Shown: one piece after another, positions 1-14,879 of the stretch | Position numbering within the stretch: the first letter of the stretch is position 1 | Layout of the letters: each line of letters begins with the position of its first letter | DNA from: Acarospora socialis | Lineage: Eukaryota > Ascomycota > Lecanoromycetes > Acarosporales > Acarosporaceae | DNA length: 64,000 nucleotides | Assembly: GCA_025617375.2 (NCBI GenBank) | Contig: JAMYGW020000009.1 | Span: 1,178,001-1,242,000 of the forward strand | Reading direction: 5' to 3' | Notes under the pieces: model-generated | Databases searched by the model: none | What the model saw: only the letters and a program-made list of their open reading frames with translations | What the model was told of the DNA's origin: nothing | Translations under genes and position numbers: made by a program

Positions 1-384
1 AGTCCGATGCCTGGACTCTTGGCTGGTAGTGCGGGCAGAGGTGGATCTGCGTTGAGGTTTGGTAGTTGACGAACGATTTTGGACAAGGGTCAAGAGACCG
101 CTGACGCAGAGGAGTGCGGTTTACCGCAGCTCAGGATTTGGTTTGTAGTGCCACACATAGGCTCTTTCACAGCATTTGTCAATTCGGCGTATCCATAGCG
201 ATGTGTTCTTGCGCTTGCGTACTGCTTTGATGCAACGTTTTAGGTAGCATACCTAGGCTTTCTCAGTCTCTTTAGTTAGACACATGCAATACTGCGCATG
301 TTATGTTGATAGGATAATGAGTTTTCGATATCTTCGGTCCATTCCCTTGGCCAGTACGACCGTTCAGTGAGTCTATCATGTCTA
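1..384. other. Window edge, no gene seen
   Basis: No reading frame here looks like a conserved protein. The stretch lies just past the stop codon of the minus-strand kinase gene and probably holds its 3' UTR plus spacer. The short overlapping frames have no recognisable composition or motif. Confidence 0.5.
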
Positions 385-1930
385 TCAGACTGCGTCCATG
401 CTTGCTCTGGTACTGAGCTGCTCATTCTTGTTGCCCAGTTTCGAGATCTGAAGGAAGGCATCAACGCCGTAACCCTCCAAGCTGTGCAGCTCTAGGCTCC
501 CAGCCCAGTATTCAGCATAAACTCTACTCATCGGCAGGCCCATCCCGAGCCGTAAGTTCGGTGGGCGCGAAGTCAAGGAACTGAGCGAGCTATTGGGTTG
601 TCTGGAATCCTTCCCGGCACCAGCCGCGCTACTCATGGGTAACGACAGCGCCTTATCATCGGTCAGCACATCGCAGACTTTGAGCTCCTGCATGGTGGCA
701 GCCATTTTCGGGACTTGAAGGAGGTTCCTCAAGCGCATCTGGCTGCGAGGTCCCTTGCTGAAGGACCAGAGGTGCGAAAGGATCTCTCGAGGCACGCCGC
801 CGCCCTGATCAGAGATTCGGATGATAACGTGCTGAGGAGCCTCACATATGAGAACCTCGATCGGGGGTGGACCGCCGGGGTTGTCTCTTTGTCGTTCGAC
901 GACAGCCTGTATGGAGTTTCGCAACAGCTCACCGACAATGTACTCCAAGTGGCTCAGGATATAGGGGAACGTGGCGTCGAGGTGACCTTGAAGTCTAATC
1001 TCTGGAATGGGACTGTTGGGTCCGTACGCTTCTCGAGCAAGAGCCTGCGTGGTCTTGCCGCATCGCTCCACTACTTCTTTGGCATTGCAGCGCAGAAAGA
1101 CCTCCCCGATAAAGTCCGCGTTTGATTCTATGTCGATCTTGGCATCTGGGAAATGCCATGGCGAGTTGAAGGTTTCGGTTAGGGCGAGGTGCTGCTCGGC
1201 GATGACACGGCGGGAGATGCGCTATAAGAAGCTTGGGCATTAGGCATTGGTGGTTGTTATGGAAGCAAAGAAGGGGAGAAGTACAGATCGCAGGAGAGTG
1301 TTCATGAATTTGTCCATCTCTGCGGGACGCATCAAGTCCTGACATTCGAGTACCCCCATAGCCAATCGCGGTATGACGGTCAAGTGCTCTTGCAAGGTAT
1401 TACTGATGACTTTGCAATAACTTTCATTATCCTCAACGGTTCTGATCTCTCGAACCCGACGCAGGGTCTCGAACGCCTTGTAGTATAATTCGTAAACGTG
1501 GGACATGTGTGGATTCGTGACGACGACATAGGGCAGCGTCTGCATGTCACGGAGACGGTGCGCAAGCCTGTGGTTTGTCTGACATTAGCTACATCTTGGA
1601 CTTACGGATGGGAAGCAAAAGAGACCTAGTCGGCAACTCCGTCCGAACATAGTTGGCAGAGCTAATTAATCGATTCTCCGTTAGGGTTCGGCCGAAGAAG
1701 GTCAATTGACGCAGGCTGATAGGCCTTGCTTCTCGCTGAACCCATCTGCCAACACAATCAGCTTTGGTGGCCAAGAGTCAAAATCAGGTGGACTTGACAG
1801 AGTGAACGTACTCATCAAGCACCTGCGCAGGTCTCCATGGAGGCAGAGTAGGTTTTGCTTGCAGGAAGCGGCATTGATTCAGGCAAGCTGCGCGGATGGC
1901 TGTCACGCTCCATCCGCTGTGCTTAAACAT
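385..1930 (-). CDS. Mitochondrial pyruvate/branched-chain dehydrogenase kinase (PDK/BCKDK family, Pkp-like)
   Basis: This mitochondrial-matrix protein kinase of the GHKL fold phosphorylates and switches off a 2-oxoacid dehydrogenase E1 subunit. Exons on the minus strand run about 1930-1812, 1745-1626, 1568-1290 and 1215-385. The helical regulatory domain contains QREARPISLRQL and ELPTR/LAHRLRDMQ. The ATP-binding domain shows an N box (ELLRNSIQAVVE), a G1 box (DQGGGVP) and a G2 box (GMGLPMSRVYAEYW). The intron at 1746-1811 joins LDE to WVQREARP and has clean GTACGT...GGCAG borders. The second intron seems to use a weak GTCTCT donor, because the nearby GTAAGT breaks the frame. I chose the Met at 1930 because it starts a basic, leader-like N-terminus (MFKHSGWSVTAIRAACLN); a Met at 1972 is also possible. 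Which of the two yeast paralogues (PKP1 or PKP2) it matches is not settled. Confidence 0.9.
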
Positions 1931-2802
1931 TCCACAGAGTCCATACGAAGCTGGGACAGGAAGTTCCGTCACCCTGAAGGCGGTTTAAATAGAAGGGTAT
2001 CCCGCACGCATGAGTCAATCGAGGTCCGGTCGTCGTGGGGAGTCGGGAGAACTGCCCCACTACACCGTCAGTTAGAGTAGCCTCCACTTCGAGGTCCCCC
2101 ACATGTAGCACCAACTTAAGTACAGATTTACTGATATCCTGTTGTCATCACTGGATATCATTAATATTCACGGAAGAGGTCTTTCAATTGGACTACCCTG
2201 GCAGTCATCCACTGGTTCCAGTCACAATAGCTCGGGATGCTCTACTCCTTACATTGCATACCGACTGTGATCAAACCATTGCTTCTTTTCCCGGTCTTCC
2301 CTCTGAGTAGGTAGGCTAGCTTTTGATATGCTTGTTACCTTAGCTACCTACTCTGTTTCTTTCAATCCAACCCTACCTAGGTAGACGACTAAACTACCCC
2401 TATTTGGACCACTGCTTAAGTTCTTCACAAAGGACCCGATTATTATGCGTAGGACTGACTGACCAACTTCCCTTACGTACTATGCCGGATCTGCTAAACC
2501 GGAAAGGAAAAAGGTAGATCTTATCCTGTCTACAATCCCGTGACGATTCTTTTGGTCTATGCTCTACCAAATAAAAATCCTACCTATAAACCCAGTCCTG
2601 CATCATCTTCACTTCCACTCATCTACAAGAGGATCCCCCACCTCCCCTGACGTTGTCTCCTTGGTGACGTTTGATCTTCCTACCCACCGCTTGAAACGTG
2701 CGCTGGAAAGTTCCGCCGCCCCGCGGCCGCCACTCTACTTGAATATCAACCCAGTCGTACATTTTGGATGATGGATACTGTAAGCTACAGGTCGTCAAAA
2801 TA
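1931..2802. promoter_or_regulatory. Divergent promoter between the dehydrogenase kinase and Ubp15
   Basis: This 870-bp spacer separates two genes that point away from each other, so it must carry both promoters and 5' UTRs. It holds one perfect TACCTAGGTA palindrome at 2374-2383 and related GTAGGTAGG text near 2308. No supported gene lies inside. Confidence 0.6.
2374..2383. repeat. TACCTAGGTA palindrome, copy 1
   Basis: Perfect 10-bp palindrome in a promoter spacer. The same 10-mer recurs exactly at 33154, 43948, 47090 and 47871, always outside genes. Confidence 0.8.
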
Positions 2803-6859
<4,057 letters not shown>

Positions 6860-7219
6860 GAACGGCGTTGCTGGGTTGGCTTTCTTTGATTCACTTGCAC
6901 GGAGTTGAAATGGGTAGAGATATCACAGAAGCTGTGGCGCACCTGGATGGACATACTGTATAGAGTTACACAGTATGATTCAGCTATGTGTAGAACCTAA
7001 AATGGAGAGTTTTGTGTGCTCTTGAACATCTCCCAATACCTATGCTGCGCACTTGACCAGATTCCTACTGCTAGTTACTCGTAGTGGATAGCTGTCTGCT
7101 TACCTAAAAGGAATGTTTGCCAAGACTACAAGCCATCCCTTTCCCAAAGAAACTTGCCCTCCAACTCGACGCGCAAGTCTCCTTCAGGCGCGACACACTT
7201 ACATGCACCTATAGCCAAT
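6860..7219. other. Spacer between Ubp15 and the p24 gene
   Basis: Holds the 3' UTR of the protease gene and the promoter of the p24 gene. I see no gene or clear repeat in it. Confidence 0.5.
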
Positions 7220-8022
7220 ATGCATTTTTCACTGTTGCTATGTGGGATCTTGGCATATCTCATATCGGTGGTGTCGGCGACCGCTCTGACATATAAACTT
7301 GCCCCGAACGAAAAGGCTTGTTTCTTCACCTCCGTTACGCAGAAGGGTGCAAAGATTGCATTCTACTTCGCCGTATGATCCCCGCTGCTTCAGAGTGTTC
7401 GGCGACGTTTTACTGACGCTTACCGCGACCAGGTGCAAACGGGCGGCTCGTTCGACGTCGACTACTCGGTGGTCGGACCCAATGAAAAGAAGATCATGGA
7501 AGGCTCCAAGGAGCGACAAGGCGACTTTGTATTCACGGCCAACGAAGTCGGGGAATACAGGTTCTGCTTCAACAACGAGATGTCCACCTTTGCCGAGAAG
7601 ATGGTTGATTTCGAGATAGCGGTACGGCTCCTTCCCTTCACACCTACCTAGCATTGATGCTGAGCCATTGCCTCCACCAGGTCGAAAACGAGCAGCGCGC
7701 CCAACTTCCTTCCAAACAAGGCACGTCGCCAGAACAGACCTCCGCGCTCGAAGAGTCGATCTTCAAGCTGTCCGGCCAGCTCTCGACCATCAACCGCAAC
7801 CAGAAGTACTTTCGCACGAGGGAGAACCGCAATTTCAGCACGGTTCGGAGCACGGAGCGGAGGATTTTCAACTTCAGTGTCATCGAGAGCTTGATGATGG
7901 CGACGATGGCTGGGTTACAGGTGTTTGTCGTCAGGTTCTTCTTCCAGGGAGCGAGAAAGGGTACGTTCTCGTTGCATGGTTGCGGCAGAAGTTCTGGCTA
8001 ACAAACAGCAGGTTATGTGTAA
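7220..8022 (+). CDS. p24/EMP24-GP25L family cargo receptor (gamma-like, Erp2/3/4 type)
   Basis: This small type I membrane protein of COPII/COPI vesicles sorts cargo between ER and Golgi. Four exons are visible: 7220-7372, 7433-7621, 7681-7960 and 8012-8022. All three introns have good GTA...AG borders, and the last exon encodes only the end of GYV and the stop. The protein starts with a signal peptide (LLLCGILAYLISVVSAT). A GOLD domain follows (YKLAPNEKACFF...EYRFCFNNEMST), then a coiled-coil (ALEESIFKLSGQLSTINRNQ) and one C-terminal membrane segment. The short tail FFQGARKGYV has the FF pair that binds COPII coat. The conserved RTRENRN-type text before the membrane segment supports the assignment. 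Its length of about 210 residues is normal. Confidence 0.95.
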
Positions 8023-8125
8023 AATGTTGCATTTAGAGATACGCTTCTTTTAGACGGACTTGTATTTGTGATATACCTGACGCCATTACAAACGTTCCCA
8101 CTGAATTCTTGCTTTAAGCGGCGCT

Positions 8126-8581
8126 TCAACAAAGCCCAGACTGCAGTTTTCGATTTGGGGAGCGATTGGAAGGGATGATGGTATCATGGCAATAGACACA
8201 ATCAGATCTGCCTTGCAACTCTCTACGTCTCCGCACTATACCTCCCCCGTCAAAGTACAAGTCTACAGCTTTCACCGTCATTCTAGCACATCTCGAAGAG
8301 AACCCACTCATTGGAGAAAAGATAGTCCTTTCGCCTCTGCACGCAGCAACAAACGGCCTCTCCATCTGACTGTCAAGAGAAATCTCGTTCAAATCAATTG
8401 TCCCTCCAGAATGTCTTGTCAACATTCCACAGGCTGAACCTTGAAGCAACGCCTCGGCTTCCACAACCGACGGAGCCGTGACAAGACAGAAAACCACCAT
8501 TGATGCCGGACTTTCCTCCAGGGACCCAGTTGTCGGCCGTGTTACTTCCTTGGACATGCCTTGTCGAATCAATGCTATCAA
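8126..8581 (-). CDS. Hypothetical ORF, doubtful
   Basis: An open frame of 151 codons sits between the p24 gene and the secreted cysteine-rich gene. It has seven cysteines and a hydrophobic stretch (MVVFCLVTAPSVVEAEALL). It matches no family I know. It could be a separate small gene, a 3' exon of the neighbouring secreted protein gene through a splice I cannot place, or chance. The rest of 8023-8680 shows nothing. Confidence 0.2.
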   Translation of the reverse strand: MIALIRQGMSKEVTRPTTGSLEESPASMVVFCLVTAPSVVEAEALLQGSACGMLTRHSGGTIDLNEISLDSQMERPFVAACRGERTIFSPMSGFSSRCARMTVKAVDLYFDGGGIVRRRRELQGRSDCVYCHDTIIPSNRSPNRKLQSGLC

Positions 8582-8680
8582 TTCACACCTAATTCAAGAG
8601 TCCACCAGATCGACCAACTGGGAGCAAGCGACCTACTCTTTCATAGGTCAATGTATGTCAAGGTAGCGATTTGGCTTTCT

Positions 8681-9171
8681 CTATGGACCGCCCATCTGCG
8701 GAACCGATACCAGCGGCCCATCCGGTGTTCTCAATGGCCACGGACGAAGAGCCGCAGGTAATCCAAGGCACGAACAAGTCCGCTCGCAGAGGCGGATGGC
8801 AGACCTGAGCGGTGCATCCTGTAGATCGGGATTGTCGTGGCAGATGACTTGGTAGCGTTTTAGAGTGTTCGGGATTGTGGGGTGGGGCGGTTCCTTCACG
8901 CAGACGCAGTCCGCTCGGCCATTGATGCAAAAATCGTACAATTTCGGATAGCGGCCTGAGGCGAGGAAGGGCGGTGGTGGGACATTGGGGCAGTTCAAAC
9001 CCTGCGTGGAAGGCCGTCAATGGGATGTGTCCGATGAAAGGGGTGAGTGGCGGTTGAGGGCGAGGAGAGACTTACGCCTCGGACTTTCTCTACTACCGGG
9101 CGCGGAGGAAGAGCTTCTACGAAGTATGCGAGGGTCAGGATTTTGAGCAGAGAAAGAAGATGAGATCTCAT
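8681..9171 (-). CDS. Small secreted cysteine-rich protein (effector-like candidate)
   Basis: Two exons (9171-9076 and 9001-8681) joined by a 74-nt GTAAGT...CGCAG intron give about 138 residues. The first exon is almost entirely a signal peptide (MRSHLLSLLKILTLAYFVEA), with likely cleavage before LPPRPVVEK. The mature chain holds eight cysteines, an even number that suits disulphide pairing: LNCPN, DFCIN, ADCVCV, VICHD and LCERTCSCL. It is rich in proline near the start of exon 2. No domain is recognised. The shape (short, signal peptide, many Cys, no membrane segment) is that of fungal secreted proteins which include effectors, antifungal peptides and cell-wall proteins, so function cannot be set from sequence. 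The frame was chosen because it alone links the signal peptide to the Cys-rich exon. Confidence 0.65.
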
Positions 9172-10700
9172 TTTCGGTGATATCTCACCGGCTCGACAAA
9201 CAGGGAGAATTCCGACATGGATTGGAAGGCGTGCATTCATATTTCATGTCTACCGCTCCGAAACATCCGCTCGTCGCACTCGAGCGAGTACAGCGGTACT
9301 GACATCTCGGGTCTTGAAGCACAGCCTCAAACGATGTTTTGTTTGAAGTCGTCGATGGTCAACTCTGAATCACAGGACGCACACCCGAGTTTGTGGGAGA
9401 TGCGCGGAAGTAGCGGACGCGACACGGAGATGAAGGAGACAAGGAAAGAATCCACTTGCCATTGGACTCAACGAACCCGAGGAATACATACTCCGCTTTG
9501 AGACTTGAACGGAGAATACGGATGTATCAAACGGGGCCCAGGCAAGTACTAGGTAGATATCCAACACAAGGTTGGTCCGGCTCAATAGGGAGGTGGTCAC
9601 GTGAACCGTTGCTGTTGTACGCACCTCTGATATCAAGCGTCCAGGTAGGACATGTAAGTCACCTGAATTGATGAGAATGAGGGGTGTAGGAGCATGAGCA
9701 ATTGCTGGTCCGTTCTTTGAAACTGGCTTGTCGCACGAATAACGATAATAATCGTTACCTGAGCCATGGTAAGTCAATCTCTAGGCAGAGTACAGTACTC
9801 TACTCGCAACTTACCGTCGATCTTCCCTTTTTACTAAGCAACGCCACTCGACCCTGCATCTCATACCTACCTTACCTTAGGTATCTACCGTAAATCTTAC
9901 TAAACGACTTCTTCTCTTTCTGAATCCATGTTGTACCAAACTTGGGGAATAACTCGAGATATGTATGATGTCGGTATCATTTCTCAATTGTACAGTACCT
10001 TAGCCCTATTTCGTGCATACCTGCATACAAAATAGAGGAATGGCTCTTTCCCAAATAATGAGATGATGTATGCCAAGTCGAAAGTGCGTCACCGTGCACG
10101 CTGATCAACGGCTGCCATCGTCATCGGAGTCGAGCTTGTCATCATCCCACGTCACCGCGGCTGAAACTCCTCGTTTTTCTGAAGAGGCATATGACGGAAG
10201 CCTAATGAAGGTCGCAAAGGAGAGGGTGGGCTGGCTCATCATCTGATTTGCCCGAGAGCGACAGTCCCCCTTGCTGCTAACCAGGAAGAGAGAAGTTCCT
10301 GCAGATCATGACATGGTCCTCCAGAATCCGGAGGTGGGTACACTGCCCAATCACGACCCACTTGTTCATCTATTTCCGGATCAAGGCTGGCGTGTCCTCA
10401 ACTCTCAGAGCAGATTCTTTCTGCTGATGATGATGATTCTTATTCATATTGTGGGGTGGGGAGTTCATGACATGGTGGGCAGTGCGCCATCATTTCATTC
10501 GTTCTCCTGTACCGCTATCCCCGACACTGGCTTCCCCCAGCCACACCATTCCACAACTCATAAACCCAACGTCCAACCCAGCCGTTTTACCACCACCTAC
10601 CACCTACCAGCTTAAGCACCACCTCTCACCCCATAACCATTCCAAGGAACAATCCATCTGAAAGCAATTCCACTTTCACACAACATCCTCTGCTCATACC
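9172..10700. other. 1.5-kb intergenic region
   Basis: No convincing gene. A minus-strand frame of 135 codons at 9370-9777 has no recognisable features. The stretch contains AGTACTCTAC at 9794-9803 and TACC/GGTA-rich text near 9860-9890. Positions about 10540-10700 are strongly C- and CA-rich, probably the unstructured 5' leader of the next gene. Confidence 0.5.
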
Positions 10701-11054
10701 ATGGCTTCCTCAACTACGGTCTATATGAACGGTGCATATGACGAACCTGTGACCGCTCACCACAACTTCCAAACCGATTACAACCTCGACGACCCCATGC
10801 AAGCCATGAACAGCTACGCTCGGTATATCTCTCAATCAACGTCCTCGCGGACTCTTTCCACATCGTTCTCTCTTCGCAACTGACATTCATGTTTACACAG
10901 TGTAATGCATCAACACACGAAGCGGCAGATGGACTCCGCCACCCGTTCGTCCCGGAGACGATCGCCGAATGGTGTCAACCCCAGCGGCTCCCTCACCAAT
11001 GAGTCCAGTCAGGACTCACGGACCAGCGTCGGTTCGGAAGATTCAACATCATAA
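10701..11054 (+). CDS. Conserved small fungal protein of unknown function
   Basis: Two exons (10701-10822 and 10901-11054) with a GTATAT...ACACAG intron encode about 91 residues. The N-terminal half is mildly acidic and aromatic (YMNGAYDEPV, NFQTDYNLDDPMQAMNSYAR). It is followed by VMHQHTKRQMDSATRSSRRRSP and a Ser-rich tail ending QDSRTSVGSEDSTS. There is no signal peptide or membrane segment. From memory the DDPMQAMNSYARVMHQHTKRQM core recurs in other Pezizomycotina, which makes it a real gene despite its size, but I know no function. The SRRRSPN stretch looks like a basic phosphorylation site. The gene has a long C/CA-rich leader. Confidence 0.75.
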
Positions 11055-12325
11055 CGGCGTCATTCGAGCGATTATGGATCGGTTTTGGGTGCTTGGATCG
11101 GCATCTATTAGCGGGCATGGTCGTGCCATGGGACTGGTAGGCATGGTTGGGAGCGGGTTGGACCGGTGTCATTTGGGTTTAGTTGTACAATAGACGTTGC
11201 GGACGAGTTCTGAAGACGAAGACCATGTGCCAGATGCCTTCTCCTGAAGAAGAGTCTCATTCTGTGATGTACTGAGCCCAAGTCAGATAACAAGGAGCGT
11301 TACACTCGAGACCATGTCCTCAGATACAGGTGCTGCAGTGCGCCGAGGACGCAACCCAGAAACCCACTGCCTACAACCCCCAATATGTTGATACGTCACT
11401 TCGATGGTTAGCACAGTGATGTGCTTCTAGACCTGATCAAGTACTCGACCGCGAAGTTTGATCCGTAGCACCTTCTTAGGGCTCAACTGTCCCAACAAGA
11501 TGTAGCGAATCCAGGATCCAGACTTTTCATATACTCCATCCGGCATGAAGTGGATATAGGTGTCTCCATTCCCGCCGGCTCTGTGGAAATGAGGGTCTGT
11601 GGCACTTGCAGGCTTGTTAACGTCACCGGCTTCCATAACTCGTGGAGAACTTACGAATCGACTACGGTTCGTTGGACGTGTCGTACAGGATCCGTGAACA
11701 AATACCAATCATAGCTAGCGGTAAATGACTCTCAGGACCCAATCTAACGCCTAGTGAGTAAAAGATAATGGCTGAGCCTCGTGTGTCGAGCTGGTAGGAT
11801 TTGTATGAGACGCAGACTCGATCAGCTGTATCGTTCAAAGTTCTTGGAGCATGTAGATATTGGGAAAGAAGTACTCTTTCGCCTCGTCTCCACTGCTATC
11901 AGAAGCCATTCAACAAAGAGCTACGCATTCTCGGATGGCAAACTTCAAGATCTGATCATTTCAGATCGGAATGGATCCAGAGCAAGCTGCATTTGAGAGT
12001 ACGATGATGATAACGAGAACGATAGATATCTTGGAACCGAATCTGCAGATACTAGAACGTCCTTTGCTTGCGAACATGCAGCTCCGTGCCACTGGAACAT
12101 TGACTGACCATCTGAATGAGCTGAAAGGTATCGTAAAAGCGCAGTAACGGGACAGAGGAAACCAATATTACAAACATCACTATTCTACCGACACCAATAC
12201 ACGGAGAACCCAACGCAACAGGTGGATATCATGCTTCCAGCGCCATCGCCACATTACCGACGCCACGTGAATATAACACCCTCGCCCCTCTCTCTCATCC
12301 CTCTGCGTTCCGAAGCTCGCCGCGT
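11055..12325. other. 1.3-kb region without a supported gene
   Basis: A minus-strand frame at 11427-11708 (about 93 codons, containing HFHRAGGNGDTYIHFMPDG) has protein-like composition but no upstream exon or family that I recognise, so it stays a weak candidate. The remainder, including frames at 11781-12007, looks non-coding. The region also carries the 3' UTRs of the genes on both sides. Confidence 0.4.
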
Positions 12326-12876
12326 TCAGTAACCGCCCACAGTCCCATAGGTCGGCGCACCTCCGTTCTGGATGTTCTGACTGAAAACCAACGGGGCGCG
12401 CCTCGCCGTCATGGTGCCGAGACGGGAGCTCTCACGACGGTCAAAGTAGACGTACTCGAGATAGAAGGCGTGGATGTGACCGGGGAAGAACCTGTTGTTG
12501 GTTGCACGTGTCAGCGTAAACGTTGCGATGTGAGATCACGACGGTCGAAGACAGATGAAGGGTCGGGTGAGTAAATCAAGAGCACTGACCCGCAGAGTGT
12601 GAGGATGATGTTGATGAACAGGTCGGTTCCGCAGCCAGCGATCATGAAGACGCCGACGGGTGGTACTGCGACATGTTAGCGAATCTTGTTCTTCGAAACG
12701 CGCAGTGGCGTGTGTTTGTTGTTGACAGGTTGCGCTCGAGCAAGGGTGAAAGACGAGAGGTGTCGTGGCCCAGGGATGAAGAAGCAGGCACGATTTGCTG
12801 GGTCCAGCAGGGATGTCGACTTACGCAGAATGGTGATGATGACCAGGAGCACGCCTGAAACCGCGCCGGATGACAT
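12326..12876 (-). CDS. pmp3: Pmp3/UPF0057 plasma-membrane proteolipid
   Basis: This small double-membrane-span protein belongs to the stress-linked Pmp3/RCI2/Sna family, which affects membrane potential and salt tolerance. Three exons (12876-12825, 12665-12590, 12491-12326) splice at GTAAG...GCAG and GTCAGT...ACAG. The first membrane span is GVLLVIITILLPPVGVFM. The family signature follows as CGTDLFINIILTLCG, then FFPGHIHAFYLEYVYFDRRE. At about 97 residues it is longer than the usual 55, with a polar tail (SSRLGTMTARRAPLVF...GGAPTYGTVGGY), as seen in Sna-type relatives. A stress-response-type CCCCT box lies about 185 bp upstream (13061-13065). Confidence 0.93.
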
Positions 12877-13542
12877 TTTGATTCTGTTTGGCTATTTCGT
12901 TCGCAATGTATTCAGTAGGAAAGTTGATAGAGTCTAGGTATGCGTATTCTCAGAGTCTTGCACGAAATGTGAGGAGGTAATATATGATGATGTGATGATA
13001 TTTTGGACGTTGAGTGATGCGATGCGCTTGAGATGAGGCAGCGTGTTGACATGGCAGGAACCCCTGTCAAGTACGAGATGACGTCTTGAATGCTTAACTC
13101 AGCCACCAAAGGCGATGCACAGCGTACGAGTATCTACACAGCCATTGATCCTACCGCATGTCCTTGGTGGGAACACAAATCTCACCTCGCTGCAAACTGG
13201 TTGCCTTACGGTACACATGCACCTTCGAGTACTGTATAGGAGTAGACAACCTCACTTTAGGGTTTGGATAGCAACTGCTGGCGTCCGATTAGTTCAGAGG
13301 CTAACACGAAGAATCATTGAGCCTCACTCCATACCTGTTTTGGTATTCCTTCAGACCTGTTTCAGCCAGCATTTTGCTTCGATACCGGACCTTCCTTGCT
13401 GTTTACGAAGTACAATATGCACAAGACATGGTGCCATAGCCGGCTAGAGACGTCTACAAGTACAGTGACTGAATCACATCACCGGATGCTACTACTGTAT
13501 CTTGTCCACCGTACCAAAAGCGCCGATGATAATCCTCCAACA
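12877..13542. promoter_or_regulatory. Promoter side of pmp3 and 3' side of spc3
   Basis: Intergenic. It contains CCCCT at 13061-13065, which matches the fungal stress-response element core (AGGGG on the gene strand). A plus-strand frame at 13115-13447 shows no protein features. Nothing else is seen. Confidence 0.4.
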
Positions 13543-14510
13543 TCACACGATCGGACTCGCTTCTCCCGCCTTCGGTATATCTCCTCTTCCACTCCCCCCA
13601 ACAGCCCCCTCCGCCTCAACCTTCTTCTTCGCTCCCCCTTTCAGTGGTGGAAACTCAAACCCCTGACTTCTGCCACCCTCCAACGCCTTCCACCTCCACC
13701 TGCCCAAGCCTGGATTCGCCCACTGGGTCCACGTCAAGGCGCCAACCCACGGCTGCACATTCCACCCTACCTCCAACGTCACGTTCCCCCGCTCCGCCAG
13801 GTGTCCGGAAGGATCGGAGATCTGGTACTTTGGTTTCTGGTTCCGGAGGCGGATGACTCCCTTCTTACTCTCGTCGTTTTCCTTTCCAATTTTGGATTTG
13901 GCTGAGGAGGTGCGTTTTGTGGAGGGGAGTTTTGAGAAGGAGAAGGGGCTCGGTTGAGAGAGGGCGGTGGAAGGGATGATGGTGTCCCAGATTATGGATT
14001 GCGAGAGGGGTGGTTGGAGCGCCTGGGAGTAAGAGGAGGAGGACGGTGGGTACGAGGCAAGGACGTAGACGAAGAGCTGTTTCGTGTTCCAGTCGAAGAG
14101 GGATGAGAAATCTAGACCGTAGAACGCAGACCTGTGAGACAGGGAATAGTCGTGATACGAAAGTGACAACGTACCGGCATCAAGGTCGAACCGTATGTGT
14201 GCATATTCTTCCTTCTTCGTCGAGTAATAATGAGGCCGTCCTTTAACACTGTATAATTGAGGGGCAGGTAGTCAGCTATTGTATGGACTCTACCACATTT
14301 GCGATGACAGAACGTGAACGAAAGGCTAGGTGAATTGGCTCAGGGTGCATTCGGGTGTGGAACATACACTTGGACGTTGCGCACTTCGATGCTGGCAGTC
14401 GGGGATCGCAGCGAGATGAGTACGGACGCGGCGATCAGGGCGCCAATACAGAAGGCAACTGTGGTGAAGAAGCCGAATACATTCTGCGCGCGGACCAGAC
14501 TCGAATGCAT
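13543..14510 (-). CDS. spc3: Signal peptidase complex subunit Spc3 (SPC22/23)
   Basis: Essential subunit of the ER signal peptidase. Three exons (14510-14368, 14248-14175, 14111-13543) splice cleanly. The protein starts MHSSLVRAQNVFGFFTTV, the conserved Spc3 N-terminus, which runs into one membrane span (CIGALIAASVLISL). The lumenal domain carries RPHYYSTKKEEYAHIRFDLDAD, then LFDWNTKQLFVYVLASY, the most typical Spc3 motif, and later NVTLEVGWNVQPWVGAL. At about 260 residues it exceeds yeast Spc3 (184), owing to a Ser/Lys-rich insert (SKLPSTKRTSSAKSK) and a Gly-rich tail, common in filamentous fungi. Confidence 0.93.
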
Positions 14511-14879
14511 ATCGGCAAATGGGCGTTGGACGGAAGTGTCGTCGTCCTTCTAGGTGTGGTAAAAGGATGGAGTACGGGCAACCTGTCTGTGTAGGTGTTT
14601 CGCCTTTCGGACACGTTTCAGAAATGCGCATCACTCTTGTTGACAAAGTCCCGAATCTTTTGAATAATCACAATAGCATGTCATCGTGCTGTTTCTCATT
14701 CAAAAATATTTACTTACAGAAACGTTCATGCTACATTTAAGATACGGGAGTAGAGTACATCATCTTTGGTGACCTATTTGATCATACCCGCAGCATACGC
14801 CGGATTCGAACAGGCTCAGCGGCCAGTTGCTGCTTCATTGTTTCTACAACGCGTAAACGTTCGGAACCCCAACAAGTTC
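14511..14879. other. Spacer between spc3 and xrn1
   Basis: About 370 bp between the start of spc3 and the stop of xrn1, both on the minus strand. It should hold the spc3 promoter and the xrn1 3' UTR. The text near 14805-14815 looks briefly like a tRNA T-loop but no cloverleaf forms. Confidence 0.5.

Noticed and set aside
9370-9777. 135-codon minus-strand frame in the 9.2-10.7 kb spacer
   Set aside because: No signal peptide, domain or splice partner; composition looks random.
13285-13360. TTAGTTCAGAGGCTAA text resembling a tRNA D-arm
   Set aside because: No T-arm or acceptor stem follows at the right distance.
13396-13905. 169-codon plus-strand frame
   Set aside because: It is antisense to the spc3 coding exon, which has clear family motifs.
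14795-14830. TTCGAAT text resembling a tRNA T-loop
   Set aside because: The flanks do not pair as a T-stem and no D- or anticodon arm is found on either strand.
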